From positions 1 to 42,848 of the forward strand of contig JAJCZW010000074.1 of NCBI GenBank assembly GCA_029262155.1: 42,848 nucleotides of DNA. Direction: 5' to 3'. Source of the stretch: Gemmatimonadota bacterium. GTDB taxonomy: Bacteria; Gemmatimonadota; Gemmatimonadetes; Gemmatimonadales; GWC2-71-9. The translations under genes were made by a program, and so were the position numbers. This document shows, piece after piece, positions 35,653 through 42,603 of the stretch. How positions within the stretch are numbered: the stretch's first letter is position 1; each line of letters begins with the position of its first letter. Below the pieces are notes generated by a model, which saw nothing but the letters and a program-made list of their open reading frames with translations, made no database searches and had not been told where the DNA came from.

Positions 35653-35790
35653 GATCGGGGTGGGGTGGCAGGGTGGGCGGCCTTGGAGGACCCTGCCGGT
35701 GGCGTTCAGACCTGTCGTGGTTTAGAAGAGGCCGAGTCGCTTTTGGCATGGCCCTCCGGAGCCCTTGCGGCCCTTCGTGCGTATAGTACT

Positions 35791-35839
35791 ATATAACTGT
35801 GTTATGCTGCGACAGGCGCAACATACTAACTCGTTAGGT
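35791..35839 (+). other. Possible attI- or attC-like site at the left end of the cassette array
   Basis: The right end GTTAGGT (35833-35839) matches the core site GTTRRRY. The left end ATATAAC matches RYYYAAC in six of seven positions. Between them GTTATGCTGCG can pair with CGCAACATAC, leaving one unpaired T and one mismatch. The arms are less symmetric than in the other sites, so it may be an old attI. A 12-bp palindrome TATAGTACTATA lies just before it at 35782. Confidence 0.4.
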
Positions 35840-35884
35840 CGGCCGCGCGCCCCCGCATGCGCAGCCAGAAAACCGCAGTGCCGC

Positions 35885-35913
35885 TTGACAATGCGGACGG
35901 ACTACACTAGCAA
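35885..35913 (+). promoter_or_regulatory. Promoter candidate for the first cassette
   Basis: A perfect -35 TTGACA (35885-35890), a 17-base spacer and TAGCAA (35908-35913) lie about 33 bases before the first cassette ATG. The 35653-35946 interval otherwise contains only the possible recombination site and no gene. Confidence 0.5.
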
Positions 35914-35946
35914 TGACGAGGCGACCCCCCTGCGGACGAGTGCGAT

Positions 35947-36723
35947 ATGACGGCCTTGATGAGCGGACGAACCTTGGCATGGGCATGCGCGTTGGTGTGT
36001 CTGGCAACGTCGGGCTGTGCGTCCGCCTTCTTGGGCGCGCGGGCGATTGGAGGCATTGGCGCCCGCGCCGGTATCGCGGAGGCCGCATCGCTTCGGGCGG
36101 CATCTGGCCTCTCAATTCGCGGTGGTGTGGCCGTGGGCGCGTCTCGCGGAGCTCTTCTCACTGAAGCCGGAATTGCCACCACTTTTCGGGCTGGTGGTAT
36201 GCGCGGTGTCCTCGCGGAGTTATCTGGGTTGCGTCCGTTTGTGGATGGGATGGGCCGGATCAGCGCCGGCGGTCGTCAGGTGATGGTCCTCGATCGGTTC
36301 GGCACCATCAGGCTACCGTCGTCAGGACGTGTGATCGGCCACGTTGAGCGAGGTGGCGTCTTCGAGGCAACAAGCGGGTTGAGGCCTCGGACGCAGGTAG
36401 GCGAGTTTCACGCCCCGCGAGGATTCGTCGAGGGTAGCGCCGTACTCGACGTCCAAGCGGTCCGGCCTGGGTGGTATCGCATTACCGTTGTTCCCGGGTA
36501 TGCCGCCGGTGCGAACCTCGGAATCGCCGCACTGGGAATGGGTGGCCTTGCGGCCATCGAAGCGCAACGCGACTCACTTCGGACTCTCGTTGTCCACGCC
36601 GAACGTTCCGGTGCAATTCGAAGAGCACAACCGGTACGAGTTGGTCAGCAATTGTCCTCGTCCACGCCTGAGATAAGTGACGCGCGCGCGCGCCTGGAGC
36701 AGTATATGCGGCAGAAAAAGTGA
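35947..36723 (+). CDS. Hypothetical lipoprotein, first cassette gene
   Basis: The 258-residue protein has a lipoprotein signal (TLAWACALVCLATSGCAS, lipobox TSGC). The next 100 residues are rich in Gly and Ala (ARAIGGIGARAGIAEAASLR). A beta-rich segment follows (ISAGGRQVMVLDRFGTIRL, GRVIGHVERGGVFE), which may be an SH3-like module. No family is recognised. Its stop overlaps the start of the next gene in a GTGA arrangement, so the two are translated together. It lies in a predicted integron cassette behind its own promoter. Confidence 0.75.
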   Translation: MTALMSGRTLAWACALVCLATSGCASAFLGARAIGGIGARAGIAEAASLRAASGLSIRGGVAVGASRGALLTEAGIATTFRAGGMRGVLAELSGLRPFVDGMGRISAGGRQVMVLDRFGTIRLPSSGRVIGHVERGGVFEATSGLRPRTQVGEFHAPRGFVEGSAVLDVQAVRPGWYRITVVPGYAAGANLGIAALGMGGLAAIEAQRDSLRTLVVHAERSGAIRRAQPVRVGQQLSSSTPEISDARARLEQYMRQKK

Positions 36724-37442
36724 CGTTCCGAAAAGCACTCCTCGCACTCGCATTGATCGCGCCGAATGCGCACGGTCAAGGGGTCAGCCAGCGCACGGCT
36801 GACTCGCTGGCAACCGAGGTAAGCACGCTGAAGGCGAGAATCGCAGAGATAATGCGGCGTCAGTCCGAGACGGATGCCCTCCTCCGCGACCTGTTGGCCA
36901 CGCTTCGCAGGCTGGAAGAGCGGGATGCGCAGGGAACGCGCGGTGCAACCGGCCAGCCATGCGAACCCGGGCGGGCTTCATCGAGTCAATGGTTGCGGTT
37001 CGAGCTTGTCGGTTGCCCCACGCTTGCGGAGACCGGCGAAGCGATTTCCTTCGCCATTCGCTTCACGAATACGTCAGCATCGGAAACCCTCTACATCGGT
37101 GCGCGGTGCTGTTACGCCGATTGGTTGAACGTGATCGACGACGCCGGTCAGGCGTGGGTTGGCACCCAACATACAGTTACCGCTCTGCCCACGAATGTCT
37201 CAAAGGATCTGATCGAACTCGCTCCCGGCACGGACTTCACGGTTAGTGCGTTGGTAACTCGCCGCGGCGGAGCGACGCTTGGCTCCGTCCCGCGATCGAT
37301 TACTCTTACCGGGGCTTTGATTCGGCGAACGCTTACGGATCAGCGAATCGCCGATCGGGCGAACACGATTTTGGGCTATCCTGACGGCCGACCGTTCACA
37401 TTCACGATTGCCCAGGCCACACTCCGAAGCCCAGACCGGTGA
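36720..37442 (+). CDS. Hypothetical secreted protein with coiled coil and Ig-like domain, first cassette
   Basis: The 240-residue protein has a signal peptide (FRKALLALALIAPNAHGQ). A coiled coil follows (TEVSTLKARIAEIMRRQSE, LLRDLLATLRRLEER). A C-terminal beta-sandwich-like domain begins near FELVGCPTLAETGEAISFAI and contains paired cysteines in ARCCYADW. No named family is recognised. It begins with a GTG overlapping the previous stop. The stop is followed by 75 bases and then the attC site at 37518, so two genes share one cassette, which is less common than one. Confidence 0.72.
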   Translation: MTFRKALLALALIAPNAHGQGVSQRTADSLATEVSTLKARIAEIMRRQSETDALLRDLLATLRRLEERDAQGTRGATGQPCEPGRASSSQWLRFELVGCPTLAETGEAISFAIRFTNTSASETLYIGARCCYADWLNVIDDAGQAWVGTQHTVTALPTNVSKDLIELAPGTDFTVSALVTRRGGATLGSVPRSITLTGALIRRTLTDQRIADRANTILGYPDGRPFTFTIAQATLRSPDR

Positions 37443-37517
37443 ACGCGTTGCGCATCGCGCAGCAGGACGCAACCGCACTGCTTTCAGTGGCCGCCAGATA
37501 GCGAGTGGCTTTGAGCG

Positions 37518-37620
37518 ACCTAACAAAGGGTTGGAGCTGTCAAACGCGGTCCAAGTCGGAAGCGTTCGCTACGCGAACGCGTTTCATTGGAGCGTTTGCA
37601 GCTCAACCCTGGCGCTAGGC
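37518..37620 (+). other. attC site 1 (103 bp)
   Basis: The left end ACCTAAC fits RYYYAAC; the right end GCTAGGC differs from GTTRRRY by one base. Inner arms AGGGTTGGAGCTG and CAGCTCAACCCT pair over 12 bases with a single unpaired G in the left arm, the diagnostic extrahelical base. AAACGC/GCGTTT and a central palindrome (GCGTTCGCTACGCGAACGC) extend the fold. Confidence 0.75.
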
Positions 37621-37629
37621 GGCTACGTC

Positions 37630-37965
37630 ATGACCACACCGAGAGACACCGGCAGGAACCCGACGATTCGCGAATGGGCCGAGGCTGACCGAATGAACCA
37701 CGTTCCGCCGTCCGTGGACAGGCTTCATCCATCCGCGATACCGGCCGACCAAGCGCGTCTGGCGCACATCAACACGTACGGGTTGCTCCCGGAGTTCTAC
37801 GTCGACCGTGCGTTCACATGCCGTCGATGTGGTAAGCGAGAGATCTGGCGTGCGGTGGATCAGAAGTGGTACTACGAGGAGGCGAAAGGCCATATCGACG
37901 CAAAGGCCGTCGAGTGCCATGAGTGCCGTGCTTCCAAGAAGACCGGTGAGGGTGGTGGCGCCTAA
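37630..37965 (+). CDS. Zinc-ribbon protein, second cassette
   Basis: The 111-residue protein has an acidic N-terminus. Its zinc-binding domain is FTCRRCGKREIWRAVDQKWY followed by ECHECRASKK, with four cysteines in two CxxC pairs. This resembles the probable zinc-ribbon family found in many small stand-alone proteins; the partner is unknown. It starts at an ATG 9 bases after the preceding attC. Its TAA stop lies inside the GCCTAAC end of the next attC, an economical layout seen in integron cassettes. Confidence 0.82.
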   Translation: MTTPRDTGRNPTIREWAEADRMNHVPPSVDRLHPSAIPADQARLAHINTYGLLPEFYVDRAFTCRRCGKREIWRAVDQKWYYEEAKGHIDAKAVECHECRASKKTGEGGGA

Positions 37966-38062
37966 CAACGGCAGGCACCGACCCGGGGCACGCCGTTCCG
38001 CGCGCGCATCCGTGATACCATCTCTCGCGTGCCCCGGGCGGGTGATGCCGGGGGCGTTAGGC
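37960..38062 (+). other. attC site 2 (103 bp)
   Basis: Ends GCCTAAC and GTTAGGC fit RYYYAAC and GTTRRRY perfectly and are complementary. The inner arms share CGGCA/TGCCG, CACC/GGTG and a 12-bp CCCGGGGCACGC/GCGTGCCCCGGG helix. The left arm has one extra G, the expected extrahelical base. Confidence 0.8.
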
Positions 38063-38075
38063 CGAACGAGAGCTG

Positions 38076-38569
38076 ATGATCGATTTTCCTTACGTCGAGT
38101 CGTTCGAAGCGGAGGATAGAGAGCGGTTCTTTCGCTTCCTTGTCTTGTTTGCAAGGTGGGAGAGTGCCCTCAAGCATCACGGCTTCGCAAGAAGGGGGTG
38201 CTATGGTCAGGCAGAGCCCGACTGGAACCGTTTCGTCGATCAGCATGAAATGGCGATTGAAGCACTCAAGACGCCGGAGTTTGCATCGGCCCCGACTACT
38301 CTGGAGAGGCAACCTCCGAAACGTGAGGAATGCACCAATGGCAGCGTAGAATGGCGTGACAACCCCCGTCGGCCCACCGAGACTAAGGCACGGTCCTTGT
38401 TTCGGATCGTCAGAGACGTGCGCAACAACCTCTTCCATGGAGGGAAGTTCCTCGGTCAAGAGGAGACCGCGCGCGAGATCGAGAGTTGACCGACGCAGCG
38501 TTGACCGTGCTCGCCGAGGCTCGGAGTGTGAATCCCAATGCCAGGCAGCTGCTCAAGGGGTCGGCCTAA
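38076..38569 (+). pseudogene. Hypothetical cassette protein, frameshifted near its 3' end
   Basis: The main frame (38076-38489, 137 residues) encodes a helical protein: YVESFEAEDRERFFRFLVLF, FARWESALKHHGFARRG, ARSLFRIVRDVRNNLFHGGK, with an HEPN-like RxxxxxH flavour in RDVRNNLFHGG. It then stops after REIES. A second frame from about 38471 to 38569 continues as RDRELTDAALTVLAEARSVN and ends PNARQLLKGSA with a TAA inside the GCCTAAC end of attC 3. That ending matches the other cassette layout, so a one-base indel, perhaps in the CGCGCGCG run at 38468-38475, broke the gene. The short form might still function. Family is not recognised. Confidence 0.65.
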
Positions 38570-38622
38570 CAAGTGATTAGAGGTGCCGGCAGCCGCTGCA
38601 GCTCAATCGTGATCCGTTAGGC
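38564..38622 (+). other. attC site 3 (59 bp)
   Basis: Ends GCCTAAC and GTTAGGC are perfect and complementary. Inner arms GATTAGAGGTGC and GCAGCTCAATC pair with one unpaired A and one mismatch. The 59-bp length is that of the classic 59-base element. Confidence 0.8.
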
Positions 38623-38643
38623 CGTAACCGCAAGGGGGGCGCA

Positions 38644-39261
38644 ATGCGCTACCACCGTGAGTCGTTCCTGTTGCTCCTGTCCGTTATCTCCCTCACGCTT
38701 GCCGGCTGCGCGAGGACACGAATCTCGTCCGTGGTCGCACCCGAGGCCGCCGGCCGCGTTTACGATCGCATTCTAGTCGTCTTCCCTGTTGATGACATTG
38801 AGTGGCGGAGAACCGCCGAGGAAGTGTTTGGCAACGCGTACGACGGTGACACCGCTGCTTTCGTACCGTCCTACACCGTCTTCTTCCCCGGCCGGATGTA
38901 CGCGGAGGACGAGATAACGCGCCTGTTGGCTGAACACCGGATTGACGCGGCCCTCGTTATTCAATTGGGCGACGCAGGCACAACCACCACCCAGACCCCT
39001 ACTCAAACCACAGCGCGCTGTACCCTTTGGACCTCGTCGCAGGGCTGTGTACAGGCCTCCGCGACTACCACAGGCGGGTACGACGTTTCGAAGCCTTGGG
39101 CCAACTTCACCGCCGTCCTGTTGGACGTGGCCACCGGATGGAGTGTCTGGGCGGCTAGTGCTCGAACTGGTGGTAATGCTTTCGCCGGCACCGGAACTCT
39201 ACTCCGATCGATGGCCGGTCGTACGGTGAAACAGTTGCGCACCGACGGACTAATTCCCTGA
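38644..39261 (+). CDS. Hypothetical lipoprotein, fourth cassette
   Basis: The 205-residue protein has a lipoprotein signal (SFLLLLSVISLTLAGCAR, lipobox LAGC). The mature part alternates helices and strands: YDRILVVFPVDDIEWRRTAE, EITRLLAEHRIDAALVIQLG and a Thr-rich loop (DAGTTTTQTPTQTTARC). It ends with NFTAVLLDVATGWSVWAASA, a pattern I associate with DUF4136-like or CsgG-like lipoproteins, although I cannot confirm a family. An ATG 21 bases after attC 3 has AAGGGGGG upstream. No complete attC directly follows. Confidence 0.78.
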   Translation: MRYHRESFLLLLSVISLTLAGCARTRISSVVAPEAAGRVYDRILVVFPVDDIEWRRTAEEVFGNAYDGDTAAFVPSYTVFFPGRMYAEDEITRLLAEHRIDAALVIQLGDAGTTTTQTPTQTTARCTLWTSSQGCVQASATTTGGYDVSKPWANFTAVLLDVATGWSVWAASARTGGNAFAGTGTLLRSMAGRTVKQLRTDGLIP

Positions 39262-39308
39262 CTGGGAGGTCGACTGTCCCCATACACCGGCCTTGCGTTG
39301 ATTCCTAG

Positions 39309-39681
39309 TTGATCGAGACCCTCGGAATCTTGGCGGCCTTCATCACCATCCTCGGCGGAGGTATGAAAGCCTATAAGTGGTGGACCCGTCGCCGGAAACC
39401 TGCCCTCGCGCGGCCCGCAGCCAGGCCGGGGCGGCCCGTTGAAGACAAGTGGGTCAGCACGCAGTATGTCGAGGACGAGGGAATCTCGCAGCGCCACCGC
39501 GATCAGGGGCCAGCTCTATTAGGCGACTGCGGAGAGGGAAGCGGAGTTGGTGGACATCCAAGGATGGGAACTCGTTGTCGACGACTTGGAAGATGGAACT
39601 CGCGTCTGCTACAAGGTCCACGACATTCCCGCTGTCGTCGGGTACATGGTATTGCTTAGAAAGCGCAACGCCCAACCCTGA
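39309..39681 (+). pseudogene. Decayed small membrane-anchored cassette gene
   Basis: The left half, from the TTG at 39309, encodes a membrane anchor (IETLGILAAFITILGGGMKA) and a basic linker ending near EDEGISQRHRDQG. The continuation is in another frame and reads AEREAELVDIQGWELVVDD to VGYMVLLRKRNAQP with a stop at 39679. Removing one C in the GGGGCC at about 39508-39513 joins the halves, but a TAG (probably once TGG) still interrupts them. So one indel and one nonsense change are needed. The two halves fit one small membrane protein; this is inference. Confidence 0.5.
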
Positions 39682-39695
39682 CCGCCTCGGTTGTG

Positions 39696-39702
39696 GCCTA
39701 AC
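39696..39702 (+). other. Lone attC left end (R''-like)
   Basis: GCCTAAC, identical to the left ends of attC 2 and 3, follows the broken gene by 14 bases. No matching GTTRRRY end is visible in the next 150 bases, so the site looks truncated, or it may be a chance match. Confidence 0.35.
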
Positions 39703-39759
39703 TACAAGTTCGGTAGCGTAGCGACGCAAGATCCACTGATTCTCTGTGAGGGCCTCGCT

Positions 39760-40392
39760 GTGGAAAGACTTCGCACTTTTCTTCGCAGGAACCTGTCCAA
39801 GGGCTTTTGGTTCCCTCTCCTCCAGGGCTCGTTGCGGTTTGTGTATCGCCGACTGGTAGTTGGATCCTACTTCAATTCGTGGCTGAAACTACCCGGAGAG
39901 GAGAAGGCTCCTCCCGGAGCCTCTGAGTTGATTGTTGCCGCGTCGCTGACAGTCAGCATAATATGGCTCTTCCTACTGGACGTGAATGTCCCAGTGCTGC
40001 GCTCGCAGCCGGCCAGGGTACTCGGTGGAGCGCTGGCGCTTTACCAGATAACGTCCATTGCTGTTGTCGCCGCCTACACGGTTTTCGTGTTTGAGGGTCG
40101 AATCCACAGCGTGCCTCGCTCCCTTGCCTCATTTCTCGTGAACGTCGTCGAGATCTGCGCCTATTCCACTATCTTCCTGGCCCTCAGCGGCTGTGCACCT
40201 TCCGCCAGAAGCCACTGGTCCGCCTTGTACCGTAACCTAGCGTCCCTGTTCGGCCTTGCAGTCCCCCCGACATCAGGGGAGGCAGGCTGCTTGCTCTTTG
40301 CCCACTATGAGCTTGTGGTAGGTGGCGGTATCCTATTCATCATGGTTGGTAGTGTCATCGGGGCTATCGTCCGCCCTGCCATACGGCGTTGA
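39760..40392 (+). CDS. Hypothetical multi-pass membrane protein
   Basis: The ~210-residue protein has a basic amphipathic N-terminus (ERLRTFLRRNLSKGFWFPLL). About four hydrophobic segments follow: ELIVAASLTVSIIWLFLLDV, LALYQITSIAVVAAYTVFVF, FLVNVVEICAYSTIFLAL and GGGILFIMVGSVIGAIV. No motif is recognised. I prefer the GTG at 39760, with GAGGG about 9 bases upstream; a TTG at 39691 in the same frame would overlap the attC-like end. It may be a cassette remnant or the first gene of the following island. Confidence 0.6.
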   Translation: MERLRTFLRRNLSKGFWFPLLQGSLRFVYRRLVVGSYFNSWLKLPGEEKAPPGASELIVAASLTVSIIWLFLLDVNVPVLRSQPARVLGGALALYQITSIAVVAAYTVFVFEGRIHSVPRSLASFLVNVVEICAYSTIFLALSGCAPSARSHWSALYRNLASLFGLAVPPTSGEAGCLLFAHYELVVGGGILFIMVGSVIGAIVRPAIRR

Positions 40393-40704
40393 TGCGCAAG
40401 GATCCATTGCTTGATGGCCGCCTTCCTCGAGCACCCGCGTTCGATGCTTGGCTTAAGGGGCCGCGTGAACCGATTGGGTAGCGAGAATGCGAGGGAAGGA
40501 TAGTTCTTGCGTGTATAACCTTGTCGTCACAGGTGGTTGCGAAGCATGGGACAGAACGCGCTCTGCGATAGACCAGTCCTGCGTAGGGGAATACACGATC
40601 AACTCTACCCACATGTTGGATATTTAAACCTCTTGGGGGTGTTCGCATTCGTGACACATCGGGCGCGTCGATGCAGGTTGGGTTGGAAGCCGTAAGGATC
40701 GTGC
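40393..40704. other. Intergenic stretch without a convincing gene
   Basis: About 310 bases with no protein of normal composition. A 29-codon frame starts at the ATG at 40392 overlapping the previous stop (MRKDPLLDGRLPRAP and onward) and ends at about 40481; it may be a remnant. AT-rich patches near 40510 (TATAAC) and 40618 (GGATATTTAAAC) could hold the promoter of the nuclease gene. Confidence 0.5.
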
Positions 40705-42141
40705 ATGACTATACCTGAGGAACTAGCCAAGTTCCAGGAAGATATCGCGGAGCTTCCGGGCCTTTGGCGCAGCATCGATCTGCGTGTGGCAGCGGTTCGG
40801 GTTAATGGTGGGTGGCACAGCATTGGGGCGCGAGCCTATCTTGACCCAAGATCGATGAGGGCCGTCCCTCAATTCCCCTCCCTTCGCTCCACCAACGGCA
40901 TCTTGGTCACCCAGCAGGTGTTTGACTCCGAAAGACTTGGCGACATTCTGAATGGAGTCGCTGAAGGCGCCCTCCGTGTGGGAGATTCTGATATCCAGTT
41001 CAGTGCCGGAAGGCCTTCGCATGATGTCACCGAGCCCTATCGTTTTCGTTCTGGGTTCTCAGATCTTGCAGGCCCTTGGGCTCGTGACTACGTGCATTGG
41101 AGCGCCTTGTACGCAGCTGGCCATGGGCCGACCATTGAAGATCTGATTCGCACCTCCAGCTATTCACGGGAAAGGATCGATGCCACGCTCCGGCTCGGCG
41201 ATGCACCTTACGACGGGATTGACGACCTGGAGCGCTATTTCCTTGGGAAACCCCAGCCGTCCGGTACGAATACCATGGTGGGGTTTGAGATCTTCGCGCC
41301 AATCCAAGTCCGGATAGATCGGGACCGTACCCGACTCGAAATGGGCAAGCTACATGTCTTCCTTTCGGCAGCATCAAGGGAGTTTCTCGAACGTTGTTCT
41401 CTCGGTTTCTTCGGATTGGGCCGAGGTGAATTACCTAATCATGCTTCCTTTACGCCCAACTTGACCTCAGAGTCTCAGGACCCTGGACGCTGGGGTGCCG
41501 AGTTAACGGGGGACGTGGGTGACAGCTCCTTTGGGAAGCTCATGCTCCGCGTCGGACCCTGGTGCGTAGATCGGGTGACCGTTCACGATCTCCATCGTCC
41601 CGGTCGGAATCAGCGGCAGCTCGCGTATCAGGTGTTGGATCGGGGTCAAGAGATTCTCACAACATCTCTCCTCAAGGTAACTCCAGATCGCAGTGAACAG
41701 TTTGAGCGCGCCGTCGCGAGGCTTTTCTTCTTCCTAGGCTACCAGGTAGATAGTTACGCCGGCGATAAGCGGTTGGGAGAAGGAGTAGATCTCCTGGCGC
41801 ACGAGCCCTTTCGTCCGATCGTCCTCGCCATCGAGTGCACCACTGGACCGCCGGATTCAGGTGGAAAGCTGGGGCGATTGGTAACTAGGGCGAGAACCCT
41901 TGCCGCGGAATTGGCAGATGTGGAGGTACTGCCCACCCTTGTCACGTCACTACCCAACGCAGGGGTACCGCCGGCTGAACGGGATGCGGTTGCAACGAAT
42001 GGAGTGGTCTTGGTGACCCATGATGGCATCGAGGAACTCCTTGGTACCTTGGACCAGAGCAACCCCCCTCAGGTGATAACATCTCTTCTGCGTGCTATGA
42101 TCCCCGCACGAGAGGTCGATTGGCGAGGTCGTACGTTGTGA
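40705..42141 (+). CDS. Large protein with C-terminal PD-(D/E)XK-like nuclease domain
   Basis: The 478-residue protein has an N-terminal ~330-residue region without a recognised domain. The C-terminal domain begins near QFERAVARLFFFLGYQVDSY and continues GEGVDLLAHEPFRPIVLAIE with CTTG and GGKLGRLVTRA. That order fits a Mrr-like PD-(D/E)XK fold: Glu in the first helix, Asp in GVDLLA, Glu in AIECTT. The usual ExK Lys is replaced by Thr, and the Lys of GGKLGRL may compensate. I infer a DNA-cleaving role in defence. AAGGA lies 7 bases before the ATG. Confidence 0.72.
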   Translation: MTIPEELAKFQEDIAELPGLWRSIDLRVAAVRVNGGWHSIGARAYLDPRSMRAVPQFPSLRSTNGILVTQQVFDSERLGDILNGVAEGALRVGDSDIQFSAGRPSHDVTEPYRFRSGFSDLAGPWARDYVHWSALYAAGHGPTIEDLIRTSSYSRERIDATLRLGDAPYDGIDDLERYFLGKPQPSGTNTMVGFEIFAPIQVRIDRDRTRLEMGKLHVFLSAASREFLERCSLGFFGLGRGELPNHASFTPNLTSESQDPGRWGAELTGDVGDSSFGKLMLRVGPWCVDRVTVHDLHRPGRNQRQLAYQVLDRGQEILTTSLLKVTPDRSEQFERAVARLFFFLGYQVDSYAGDKRLGEGVDLLAHEPFRPIVLAIECTTGPPDSGGKLGRLVTRARTLAAELADVEVLPTLVTSLPNAGVPPAERDAVATNGVVLVTHDGIEELLGTLDQSNPPQVITSLLRAMIPAREVDWRGRTL

Positions 42142-42191
42142 GTGTCGTAGGATAGGCTGTGCCACACCTTCGGAGTCGAGCTGTGGAACTC

Positions 42192-42597
42192 GTTCAGGGT
42201 TCAGTTTTCGAAGTTCAGCGTCTGGAGCAGTGTGGGTATGTACCAGTCGTTTGAGGAATTAGAGGTGTGGAAGCGAGCGTACGCTCTGGCAGTTCGCATC
42301 TACAGCGAGCTGGCTGAGTGCCGGGATTTTGGCCTGCGAGACCAGATGCAGCGTGCCGCGGTGTCGGTCGCCTCGAACATTGCGGAAGGCGCAGAGCGAG
42401 GCGGGAAGGACTTCGCGCGATTTCTCTCCATTGCCCGTGGCTCCGCGGCGGAATTGCGCACTCAAGCCTACATCGCGGCCCGCATCGGCATCCTCAAGGA
42501 CTCTGCCATGCGGGAGATTGTCGAAGAGACCAAGCAGCTTGCCAGGATGCTCTACAGCCTCGGCAAATCACTGAACACTGAAAACTGAGGACTGAAC
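42192..42597. mobile_element. Possible miniature element: four-helix-bundle gene between 27-bp inverted repeats
   Basis: The left repeat (42192-42218) and right repeat (42571-42597) are inverted copies with 21 of 27 matches. The matches fall in three perfect blocks, CTGAAC, GAAAACTGA and CTGAAC, each separated by three different bases. The right repeat contains the last codons and stop of the enclosed gene. Total length is 406 bp. Confidence 0.55.
42238..42588 (+). CDS. Four-helix-bundle protein (S23 / 23S rRNA intervening-sequence family)
   Basis: The 116-residue protein has the family's N-terminal YQSFEELEVWKRAYALAVRI and the conserved DQMQRAAVSVASNIAEGAER. ARFLSIARGSAAELRTQ and the final helix ETKQLARMLYSLGKSL follow. 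The family (TIGR02436-like) was first seen in intervening sequences of 23S rRNA and shares its fold with the Avd accessory protein of diversity-generating retroelements. Here it is not in an rRNA gene. The ATG at 42238 is preferred (GGAG 10 bases upstream); a GTG at 42232 is an alternative. Inverted repeats bracket it. Confidence 0.9.
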   Translation: MYQSFEELEVWKRAYALAVRIYSELAECRDFGLRDQMQRAAVSVASNIAEGAERGGKDFARFLSIARGSAAELRTQAYIAARIGILKDSAMREIVEETKQLARMLYSLGKSLNTEN

Positions 42598-42603
42598 ACT
42601 ACC

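Larger units (their letters stand above)
35791..39702 (+). mobile_element. CALIN-like integron gene-cassette array (no integrase in window)
   Basis: Genes on one strand are separated by three complete attC-like sites (37518, 37960, 38564) plus a possible attI/attC-like site at 35791 and a lone R''-like end at 39696. Predicted cassettes are 35834-37614, 37615-38056, 38057-38616 and a last one without a complete 3' attC. Most products are small, secreted or hypothetical, typical of sedentary arrays. No tyrosine recombinase gene is in the window, so this is either a cluster of attC sites lacking an integrase or part of a larger array. Confidence 0.7.

Noticed and set aside
39262-39310. attC site after the 38644 lipoprotein
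   Set aside because: GTTGATT and GTTGATC do not fit GTTRRRY, and no RYYYAAC end lies nearby.
39309-39659. Intact 116-residue protein at 39309
   Set aside because: Its second half is Arg/Gly-rich shadow sequence, while another frame there encodes a sensible C-terminus, so I treat it as a broken gene.
40392-40481. 29-codon gene overlapping the membrane-protein stop
   Set aside because: It is very short, has no own ribosome site and no recognisable similarity; possible remnant only.
42238-42588. 23S rRNA intervening sequence in place
   Set aside because: The gene family fits, but no rRNA sequence flanks it; neighbours are protein genes.
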